From positions 1-6,140 of the forward strand of contig CAYWOR010000037.1 in NCBI GenBank assembly GCA_964459995.1: 6,140 nt of DNA, given 5' to 3'. Of this stretch, positions 1-6,140 are shown piece by piece (the stretch's first letter is position 1; every line of letters starts with the position of its first letter). The DNA comes from CAZSHG01 sp964459995 (lineage in GTDB: Bacteria; UBP14; UBA6098). A program made the position numbers and the translations under genes. The notes under the pieces are model-generated. The model made no database searches and was not told the origin of the DNA. It saw nothing but the letters and a program-made list of their open reading frames with translations.

Positions 1-1084
1 ATCCATAGAATCTATTCAAGAGACCCGCCAGCTTACCGGCACTATTTACCCGCAATACCAGTTTGTTGTAGCGCCCAAAGTTTCCGGACGAGTAGTTAGC
101 ATACGGAAAAATATCGGTGATTGGGTCGAAGAGGGGGAGACAATCGCCAAGCTCGACGACGCTGAATACTACCAAGCCCTCGTGGAGGCTCAGGCTAATC
201 TAAAAATTTCGCAGGCAACTCTCGCCGAAGTCGAAAGCCAATATGAACTCGCAAAACAGGACTTGGAACGAGTCCGATCGCTTCAGCAGAAAGGAATTGC
301 CTCATCTGCGGAATTGGACGCCGCGCTTACGAATTTCAGCGCTCTCGAATCTCGAATCAAGCTGGCAAATGCACAGGTCGAGCAAAGGCAGGCGGCTCTC
401 AACTCATCGAGAATTCGGCTCAACTATACAACCTTAACAGCCTCGAAATCCGGCTGGCTGGGCGAAAGATATGTCGATGTCGGGAATCTGCTCGCGGCGA
501 ACTCGCCTGTAGCTCTGATTGTTGGAATCGACACGGTGATTGTCAAAACATCGGTGATCGAGCGCGTTTATGGCCAGATTCGTAATGAACAACCCGCCGA
601 GGTTTTCGTTGACGCCTACCAAGACAGAAGCTTCTATGGCAAAGTTAAACGAATCGCACCGATGCTTCAGGAGGCTTCCAGAGTAGCCCAAATGGAAATC
701 GAGGTTGAAAACGATTCTCTTCTTCTCAAGCCGGGGATGTTCTGCAATGTCAGTCTAATCCTATCTGAAAAGGAATCGGCTCAGGTTGTTCCGACCGAAG
801 CAGTCGTAACGCGTGCTGAAATTACCGGTGTTTTCGTAATCGATCCGAATGAACCTGTCGCCCATTTTGTGCCAGTCGAGACAGGCATCTCGAATATCGA
901 AAAGACTGAGATAATCTCGCCGCAACTCGAAGGTTCGGTTGTTACACTCGGACAGCATCTTCTTCAGGAAGGAAGCAAGGTTGTTCTCCCCGGCAAACAA
1001 CCCGGCAAGGAGAAAAGCGTCGAACCTAAATCATCGGCAGAAGACACATTAGCTACAGTTGATTCCGTAAAGGCTGGAGAATAG
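1..1084 (+). CDS. RND efflux periplasmic adaptor (membrane fusion protein, HlyD/AcrA type), 5' partial
   Basis: This is the periplasmic adaptor that joins the inner-membrane RND pump to the outer-membrane channel. The reading frame is open from base 2 (360 visible codons, then TAG), so the true start, signal peptide and any lipid-anchor cysteine lie outside the window. The GTG at 182 is internal. Visible residues follow the family order. Residues about 20-50 form a first lipoyl half (APKVSGRV, then GDWVEEGETIAKLDD). Residues about 55-138 form a two-helix coiled-coil hairpin. Its tip, RVRSLQQKGIASSAELDAA (residues 90-108), resembles the RxxxL...S...D motif that docks onto TolC. Residues about 139-180 complete the lipoyl domain (LNYTTLTASKSG), followed by a beta-barrel with LLKPGMF at 241-247 and a membrane-proximal domain to about 328. 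A hydrophilic Lys/Glu/Ser tail ends the protein. It lies 2 nt before the pump gene, which supports its role. Family assignment is secure; the substrate cannot be inferred. Confidence 0.94.
   Translation, partial: SIESIQETRQLTGTIYPQYQFVVAPKVSGRVVSIRKNIGDWVEEGETIAKLDDAEYYQALVEAQANLKISQATLAEVESQYELAKQDLERVRSLQQKGIASSAELDAALTNFSALESRIKLANAQVEQRQAALNSSRIRLNYTTLTASKSGWLGERYVDVGNLLAANSPVALIVGIDTVIVKTSVIERVYGQIRNEQPAEVFVDAYQDRSFYGKVKRIAPMLQEASRVAQMEIEVENDSLLLKPGMFCNVSLILSEKESAQVVPTEAVVTRAEITGVFVIDPNEPVAHFVPVETGISNIEKTEIISPQLEGSVVTLGQHLLQEGSKVVLPGKQPGKEKSVEPKSSAEDTLATVDSVKAGE
1076..1080 (+). promoter_or_regulatory. Shine-Dalgarno site of the RND pump gene
   Basis: GGAGA lies 6 nt before the ATG at 1087, inside the last codons of the adaptor gene. 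It is the only clear ribosome binding site among the three gene starts visible here. It fixes the pump start at 1087 and indicates efficient initiation directly behind the upstream stop codon. Confidence 0.75.
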
Positions 1085-1086
1085 CC

Positions 1087-4000
1087 ATGAGTATCGCTTC
1101 GGGTCCAATAAAAAGGCCTGTTTTAACCTTCGTATTATACCTTATTGTAATAATTATTGGGATAGTATCTCTCACGAGACTATCCATCGATTTGATGCCT
1201 GAGGTTACAAACCCGACTATCTCTGTTGTAACAAGTTATAGTAACGTCGGGCCGCAAGAGATTGAAGAGCTTATTACGCGGCCTGTCGAGGAAGCTGTGG
1301 CGGCTGTTCAGGGGGTGCAGGAAATCACCTCGACATCCAGTGAGGGGAGAAGCACAGTCCGTTTGGCCTTCGATTGGGGCACAAATCTCGACGAGGCAAC
1401 AAACGATGTCCGCGACAGAATCGACCGAATTCTCGGAAGACTCCCCGACGATGTCGAGCGACCCGCGATTCGCAAATTCGATTTATCTGCTTTCCCTATT
1501 CTCATAATGGGCGTTTCCGGGAATATGAGCGCTATCGATCTTCGCCAATTTCTCGACGATCAGGTGAAATATCGGCTGGAGAGAATCCCCGGAGTCGCCG
1601 CAATCGATATTAGCGGTGGACTAACCCGCGAGATTCATGTCGATCTGAAATCGAATCAAATGAAAGCGCTCGGTTTGTCTCCAGATGCTGTTTTAGCGGC
1701 ATTGCGCAACGAGAACAGAAACATTCCCGCCGGCCTTTTCGAAAGGGGTAACTCCGAAGTTCTAATTCGAACTCTGGGCGAATATAGCTCTATCTCAGAG
1801 ATTGAGCAGACTGTCATAACTCTCAGAAATGGTGTGCCGATTCAAATCCGCGATGTTGCAGATGTGCAAGATTCATGGGAAGAGGTTCGCCAGTTAATTC
1901 GTATCGATGGCGATCCGGGGCTTCGAGTTTCTATTAGCAAACAATCCGGAGCCAACACTGTTTCGGTCTCCGAAGAGGTTAAAAAGGAAATCGAGCGAAT
2001 CAATCTCGATTTTCCGCAGATTAGAATAACCCCCTTAATCGACACATCAAAATATATAAGGCAGTCCATTAACAATGTCGGTTATTCTATCATTCTCGGC
2101 GGTTTACTTGCTTTGCTTGTGCTTTTCCTCTTCCTACGCAATATATCGAGCACGGCAATAATCGCAACTGCAATTCCGGTATCGATAATTGCGACTTTCG
2201 GACTGCTCTATTTCGGCGGATTCACTCTAAACATAATGACATTCGGCGGTCTCGCCCTTGGAATAGGAATGCTGGTAGATAGCTCGATTGTCGTGCTCGA
2301 GAACATCTATCGTCATCGAGAACAGGGTGGAAACCCAATTCAAAGTGCCCTGGTTGGAACTTCTGAGGTGTGGTCTGCCATTCTGGCAAGCACGCTTAGC
2401 ACTATTGTGGTTTTCATTCCTGTGGTATTCATTCGCGGAATGTCGGGAATCATGTTCCAGCAAATGGCCTATGTAGTGAGCTTTTCTCTACTATGTTCAC
2501 TGATTGTTGCTCTCACTCTCGTTCCGATGCTCGCATCGCGTTTTCTGCATGTCGGATCGGCGGAGAAACTCAATAATCATGGCTTAATAAAGCGTATATA
2601 TTCAGCCAGCGAAAGGATTTTCAAACGAATCGATTCGGTGTATTCGAGAATTCTTGATTGGGCACTCAATCATAAAAAGACAGTGATAATTAGTGTTTTC
2701 ACGCTTTTTCTCATTTTCGCTTTTTTCATACGATTCATCGGTGTGGAGTTAATGCCCAGTTCCGATGAGGGCGAAATCCGTGTGAACCTCGAAATGGCAG
2801 TTGGGACCCGAATGGAGATTGTGGACAAAATTACCAACGATGTCGAGGAGATAGTCCGTCGTGAAGTGCCCGAGATGGTCTCGATGATTGCATCTATCGG
2901 CGGGGGAGGGTGGCGATCCAGTGCGGGGAACACCTCGCAAATCCGTGTGATGCTTCCTCCAAAGGCAGAGCGTAAAAGAAGTAGCGAACAGGTTGCGAAC
3001 GATGTCCGAAAAGCTATCGGAAATATCCCCGGTGTAACCATTCGGACACGCGCATGGAGTGGGCTATTCATTCTGCGAATGGGGTCGTCTTCGGGCGACA
3101 ACATTATTGTGGAGATTCGAGGTTACGATCTCGAAACAGCCTACGAACTCGCGGAAAGAGTCCAGAAAATAATCCGTGAAGTGCCCGGAATTACGGATAC
3201 TCAACTCGGAAGCGAAGCGGGAAACCCGGAACAGGTAATTCGAATCGACCGGCAAAAGGCCGCTGATTTGGGGCTTTCCGTCGCGAGGATAGGCGAGGCT
3301 CTTCAGACGGCCATTGGCGGTTCAGTAGCGTCATATTTCCGCGAGGGCGGAAAGCAATATCGAATTCGGGTCCGCCTCAGTGAAGAGGACAGAAAAAACC
3401 TCGATGATCTGCTTGATCTCACCGTTGTTAACAATCGCGGTGAACCGGTAATCCTTCGTAATGTCGTCTCGACATTCTCCCAAGATGGTCCGGGGCTTAT
3501 CGACCGAAAAGATCAGGAGCGACTCGTTACTGTTAGCGCGAATTTCACCGGCAGAGACATGGGCTCGGTGATGTCCGACATCCGCCAAAGACTTGCCGAA
3601 GTCCCCGTTCCGAAAGATTTCGCGATAACCTTCGGCGGCGATTACGAGGAACAGCAAAAAGCTTTCCGTGAATTGATATTCGGGTTCATTCTCGCTGTTC
3701 TGCTCATCTATCTCGTGATGTCAGGTCAATTCGAGTCATTCAGAGACCCCTTTGTGGTGTTATTTTCCATACCTATGGCGTTAATTGGTGTGGTTATTAC
3801 AATGATTCTAACCGGCACGATTTTCAGCATGCAGGCCTTTATGGGATGTATCATGCTCGCGGGAATTGTTGTGAACAACGCCATATTGCTTGTCGATTAC
3901 ACGAACCAGCTTCGAAGAAAAGAGGGTATGGAACTTATCGAGGCGATTAAACTCTCCGGCGCACGAAGGCTTCGCCCGATACTTATGACGACCTTCACAA

Positions 4001-4194
4001 CCGCTTTGGGGTTGCTTCCGCTATCGCTGGGTTTGGGTGAGGGCGGCGAAACCCAAGCCCCCTTGGCACGTGTTGTTATCGGCGGTTTGATAAGTTCGTC
4101 GCTTATAACGCTTATCCTTATTCCCGTGGTTTACAGCATCTTCGAGAGAAAAATGAAACAGACACAACCGATAGAAAGTATAGAAGTCGAATAG
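1087..4194 (+). CDS. RND-family multidrug/solute efflux transporter, HAE-1-like inner-membrane pump
   Basis: This is the energised inner-membrane component of the tripartite pump; the family works as a trimeric, ion-driven antiporter. Its 1035 residues match the usual HAE-1 length. The two-fold repeat is complete: TM1 (about 11-30), porter domain (about 40-330), TM2-TM6 (about 333-485), an amphipathic linker, TM7 (about 532-551), second porter half (about 560-860) and TM8-TM12 (about 862-1019). Family motifs include GPQEIE and RPVEEAV near the N-terminus, GLALGIGMLVDSSIVVLEN in TM4, SFRDPFVVLFSIPMALIG in TM9, GIVVNNAILLVDY in TM10 and RLRPILMTT in TM11. By eye-alignment with AcrB, D407, R971 and T978 are kept (D398, R961, T968), but D408 is S399 and K940 is N930. 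Phenylalanines of the AcrB drug pocket are mostly absent. TM4 does not match the heavy-metal (CzcA/CusA) subgroup signature. Substrate is unknown. The ATG at 1087 has a good Shine-Dalgarno site, and the gene is intact. Confidence 0.97.
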   Translation: MSIASGPIKRPVLTFVLYLIVIIIGIVSLTRLSIDLMPEVTNPTISVVTSYSNVGPQEIEELITRPVEEAVAAVQGVQEITSTSSEGRSTVRLAFDWGTNLDEATNDVRDRIDRILGRLPDDVERPAIRKFDLSAFPILIMGVSGNMSAIDLRQFLDDQVKYRLERIPGVAAIDISGGLTREIHVDLKSNQMKALGLSPDAVLAALRNENRNIPAGLFERGNSEVLIRTLGEYSSISEIEQTVITLRNGVPIQIRDVADVQDSWEEVRQLIRIDGDPGLRVSISKQSGANTVSVSEEVKKEIERINLDFPQIRITPLIDTSKYIRQSINNVGYSIILGGLLALLVLFLFLRNISSTAIIATAIPVSIIATFGLLYFGGFTLNIMTFGGLALGIGMLVDSSIVVLENIYRHREQGGNPIQSALVGTSEVWSAILASTLSTIVVFIPVVFIRGMSGIMFQQMAYVVSFSLLCSLIVALTLVPMLASRFLHVGSAEKLNNHGLIKRIYSASERIFKRIDSVYSRILDWALNHKKTVIISVFTLFLIFAFFIRFIGVELMPSSDEGEIRVNLEMAVGTRMEIVDKITNDVEEIVRREVPEMVSMIASIGGGGWRSSAGNTSQIRVMLPPKAERKRSSEQVANDVRKAIGNIPGVTIRTRAWSGLFILRMGSSSGDNIIVEIRGYDLETAYELAERVQKIIREVPGITDTQLGSEAGNPEQVIRIDRQKAADLGLSVARIGEALQTAIGGSVASYFREGGKQYRIRVRLSEEDRKNLDDLLDLTVVNNRGEPVILRNVVSTFSQDGPGLIDRKDQERLVTVSANFTGRDMGSVMSDIRQRLAEVPVPKDFAITFGGDYEEQQKAFRELIFGFILAVLLIYLVMSGQFESFRDPFVVLFSIPMALIGVVITMILTGTIFSMQAFMGCIMLAGIVVNNAILLVDYTNQLRRKEGMELIEAIKLSGARRLRPILMTTFTTALGLLPLSLGLGEGGETQAPLARVVIGGLISSSLITLILIPVVYSIFERKMKQTQPIESIEVE

Positions 4195-4198
4195 CGAA

Positions 4199-5656
4199 AT
4201 GCCAGACAACATGAAGAAACTCATATTCATATTTATTCTAAATTGCCTCATCGTCGCGCATCTTTGTGCGGCGGACACTTTGTTTATAGCCCTTCGGGAG
4301 GCTACCCTGATTGCGATGGAACGCAATCCTTCGATTTCTATCGAGAGGCTTAACCCCGAAATCGCGAAAACATATCTTCGTGCGGAAGGCGCGACATTCG
4401 ATCCGGAGCTTCAACTCTACGGTTCGACGACTGAAACCGCTATCCCCTCGTCCGCGAGCGGCGACGATCCAACGACCTCACAAAAAGTCCAATATCAGGG
4501 CGCACTCGGATGGAAACTTCCCACCGGTTCGACAATTCAGGCCTCGGCATCCATTTCCGGCGACTTAAACGATCCTTCGGCGGATCAATACACAAGCAAA
4601 GTGGGGCTTTCCGTAACGCAATCCCTGCTTAGAGGAGTATGGCTTGGGCCTAATCTAGCACGACTTCGCAAAGCGAAAATAGATGTCGAGATATCCGAAC
4701 TCGAGCTGAAAGCAATGGGCGAATCTGTTGTCGCTTCGGTCGAGCAGGCTTATTGGAATCTGTATCTCGCGCAGAAGGAGTTCGAAATACAAGAACAATC
4801 GCTCGAATTGGCGCAAAGCCACCTCGACGAAACCGAGGAACGAATTCGAGTGGGAAAGATCGCGGAGATAGAACTTATCGCAGTTCAGGCGGAGGTTGCA
4901 CTTCGCGAGGAATCGATGATCGATGCGAGAAACCGTTGCGAACAGGCGCGGTTGAGGTTTCTATATCTACTCAATCCCGATGAATCAGGGCTTTGGGACA
5001 TAATCCCGGTGCCCACGGATCAGCCATCCATCGCCGAGGACACCATCGACGGCATCGAATTACACGAGGAACTGGCGATGAAATTTCGCCCGGACCTCCT
5101 CCAAGCTCGGCTTAATCTCGACAAAAACGCGCTGGACATCACTCGAACCCGCAACGGCCTTCTTCCGCGCCTCGACCTTTTTATCGAACTCGGGCGGACA
5201 AGCTACTCGGAATCATTCAAAGAAAGCACACTCGATCTTGAAAGCCCCTATTACAGCATGTCCGGCGGCGCGGTTTTCGAATTCCCTGTTACGCTCAGAA
5301 ACGCCCGCGCCGAACACGCGAGGTCGAAATTCACTCGAGAGCAGATTAACATAGCTGTCGATAACATGGAACGTCTTGTTCAGCGTGATATCCGCACCGC
5401 CTACGCCGAAATCACCCGCGCGAGACAACAAATCGAAGCCTCCCTTATCGCCTCGGAGCTTCAAAAAAGGCGTCTCGAAGCCGAGGAAGAGAAATTCCGC
5501 GTCGGCAAATCGACCAATTTCATGGTTCTTCAGGCGCAAAGGGATTTTATCGCAAGCCAACTCAGCCATGCCCGCGCGAAAGTAGCCTACAACGAAGCCC
5601 TCGTGAATCTTTATGTGATGGAGGGCACTCTTCTCGCTCGCAGGGGAATCGAATAG
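4199..5656 (+). CDS. TolC-family outer-membrane efflux channel protein
   Basis: This is the outer-membrane exit duct; the family forms trimers with a beta-barrel in the outer membrane and a long alpha-helical periplasmic tunnel. The N-terminus carries a Sec signal peptide: MKK, a hydrophobic stretch rich in Ile/Leu/Phe, then LCAAD, with cleavage probably near residues 24-25. The Cys there lacks a proper lipobox. Two OEP repeats are visible. The first (about 27-262) includes LPTGSTIQ and GLSVTQSLLRG in the barrel part, then AYWNLYLAQ and RIRVGK in helices. The second (about 288-480) includes FRPDLLQARLNL, RDIRTAYAEI and KFRVGKSTNF. Length (485 aa) is typical. It begins 4 nt after the pump stop. 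A second ATG at 4211 would give a start directly at MKKLIF. Neither start has a clear Shine-Dalgarno site, so coupling to pump translation is likely. It closes the adaptor-pump-channel set and is intact. Confidence 0.96.
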   Translation: MPDNMKKLIFIFILNCLIVAHLCAADTLFIALREATLIAMERNPSISIERLNPEIAKTYLRAEGATFDPELQLYGSTTETAIPSSASGDDPTTSQKVQYQGALGWKLPTGSTIQASASISGDLNDPSADQYTSKVGLSVTQSLLRGVWLGPNLARLRKAKIDVEISELELKAMGESVVASVEQAYWNLYLAQKEFEIQEQSLELAQSHLDETEERIRVGKIAEIELIAVQAEVALREESMIDARNRCEQARLRFLYLLNPDESGLWDIIPVPTDQPSIAEDTIDGIELHEELAMKFRPDLLQARLNLDKNALDITRTRNGLLPRLDLFIELGRTSYSESFKESTLDLESPYYSMSGGAVFEFPVTLRNARAEHARSKFTREQINIAVDNMERLVQRDIRTAYAEITRARQQIEASLIASELQKRRLEAEEEKFRVGKSTNFMVLQAQRDFIASQLSHARAKVAYNEALVNLYVMEGTLLARRGIE

Positions 5657-5718
5657 ACTCTTTCGAGCCTACTCAACAACTATAAACACCATATTACAAC
5701 CCCTCTAAAGGCTTTCTA

Positions 5719-5746
5719 TTGACTTTTCCTTTCGGACGCTTAACTT
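5719..5746 (+). promoter_or_regulatory. Possible sigma-70-like promoter for the membrane-protein gene
   Basis: TTGACT (5719-5724) matches five of six bases of the -35 consensus. Sixteen bases later TAACTT (5741-5746) is a poor -10 match (three of six bases). It lies in the 97-nt gap between the TolC-like gene and the next ATG at 5754. If it is real, transcription would begin at or within a few bases of the ATG, giving a leaderless or nearly leaderless message. This rests on pattern matching only. Confidence 0.3.
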
Positions 5747-5753
5747 ACTCTCG

Positions 5754-6140
5754 ATGAAGATAGGCGAAAAAATACACTCTCCGGTATCGCATGTTGTGCT
5801 CTATGCCGTATTGCTCGTTTTTACGCCTTTCATCATGTTGCAGAATTATCTCCAACACTCCGTGAAACGACTCTCGGAATTCTCCTTCGGGATTGCCGGT
5901 CTCGAATTACCTCTGATGTTCTCGATTGCCTTTGTGCTCTTCCTTGGCTTTATCTTTGCGGTCAGAAAGAGGATTACGCTTTACCGAATTATCGCTTTCG
6001 CAATCTGTATCGCGATGATAGCTCTTTCGCAGAGAATCAGCGATTTCTACATGCAGAATCCCTTCTACGACCTTCAAAACAACTGGCATTACATCGCCTA
6101 CGCAATTTTCGCTGTTCTGATGTATCGAATGCTAAAAGCA
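5754..6140 (+). CDS. Unidentified multi-pass membrane protein, 3' partial
   Basis: An open frame of 129 codons starts at ATG 5754 and runs off the right edge with no stop. The product begins MKIGEKIHSP and is strongly hydrophobic. About four membrane segments can be placed: residues 12-30, 50-70, 78-92 and 112-127, separated by short charged or polar turns such as VRKRITLYR. The segment SQRISDFYMQNPFYDLQNNW, followed by HYIAYAIF, loosely recalls VanZ-like proteins (a conserved Gln/Arg, then Asp and Asn, or the HFLAY-type helix start). The match is too partial for a family call. An in-frame TAA at 5706-5708 lies upstream and no other ATG, GTG or TTG lies between, so 5754 is the best start, although it has no Shine-Dalgarno site. 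The gap before it and its lack of similarity to efflux parts suggest that it is not part of the pump. The hydrophobic pattern and codon structure make it credible as a gene; its function is unknown. Confidence 0.72.
   Translation, partial: MKIGEKIHSPVSHVVLYAVLLVFTPFIMLQNYLQHSVKRLSEFSFGIAGLELPLMFSIAFVLFLGFIFAVRKRITLYRIIAFAICIAMIALSQRISDFYMQNPFYDLQNNWHYIAYAIFAVLMYRMLKA

Noticed and set aside
182..184. GTG at 182 as the start of the adaptor gene
   Set aside because: The frame is open from base 2 and the 60 upstream codons encode a typical lipoyl half-domain. Starting at 182 would remove it, so GTG encodes an internal Val.
2670..3104. Reverse-strand open frame of 144 codons inside the pump gene
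   Set aside because: It is fully antisense to the conserved second porter half of the RND pump. Its product is rich in Arg, Ser and Ile without domain features, as expected for a shadow frame.
1087..4194. Heavy-metal (CzcA/CusA) RND pump
   Set aside because: TM4 reads VDSSIVVLEN, not the heavy-metal DFG...VDGAVV type, and length and TM9-TM11 motifs fit HAE-1 pumps.
4265..4276. TolC-like protein as a lipoprotein (Cys at residue 23)
   Set aside because: The residues before the Cys are A-H-L, which do not fit the lipobox (small residues at -2 and -1 positions). The site looks like a signal peptidase I site instead.
1082..5656. Recoded TAG (amber read as an amino acid)
   Set aside because: Each TAG coincides with the expected end of a family-length protein and, for two of the three, with an immediately following gene start. 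The standard bacterial code explains everything.
5649..5666. Inverted repeat TCGAA ... TTCGA at the end of the TolC-like gene as a terminator
   Set aside because: The stem is only 5 bp with an 8-nt loop and no T-tract follows. It is too weak to call an intrinsic terminator, and no better candidate was found up to 5753.
5907..6089. Reverse-strand 60-codon open frame near the right edge
   Set aside because: It lies opposite the membrane-protein gene, and its product is highly charged with no recognisable domain. The + strand frame has a coherent membrane pattern and a better start.

Overview
The window holds one tightly packed tripartite drug/metabolite efflux operon on the + strand, followed by the 5' end of a separate membrane-protein gene. 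The order is periplasmic adaptor (membrane fusion protein, 5' end outside the window), inner-membrane RND pump (1035 aa) and TolC-type outer-membrane channel (485 aa). After a gap of about 97 bp comes a small multi-pass membrane protein that runs off the right edge. No RNA gene, mobile element, CRISPR array or regulator gene is visible, and no gene is supported on the - strand.

Organism: an outer-membrane channel and a periplasm-spanning adaptor require a diderm (Gram-negative type) bacterium. The pump is not of the AcrB type found in Enterobacteria. Its TM4/TM10 relay residues (VDSS and VNN instead of VDD and AKN) resemble the RND pumps that are common in Bacteroidetes and other phyla outside the Proteobacteria. 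Mixed codon use, with many CGA and TCG codons, and the lack of a clear Shine-Dalgarno (SD) site at two of the three visible gene starts would fit an uncultured lineage of the FCB type. That placement is a weak inference.

Layout: 1-1084 adaptor; 2-nt gap; 1087-4194 RND pump; 4-nt gap (or 16 nt if the downstream ATG is used); 4199-5656 TolC-like channel; 5657-5753 non-coding, with a possible promoter and no recognisable terminator; 5754-6140 start of an unidentified membrane protein. The three efflux genes very likely share one transcript whose promoter lies upstream of the window.

How they work together: the RND trimer would take substrates from the periplasm or outer leaflet of the inner membrane using an ion gradient. 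The adaptor would bridge pump and channel, and the TolC-like trimer would release substrates outside the cell. The system type is well known. The unusual points are inside the pump: altered proton-relay residues, loss of most of the phenylalanines that line the AcrB drug pocket, a glycine-rich switch-loop region, and a short docking hairpin. I found no convincing evidence of a new kind of system.
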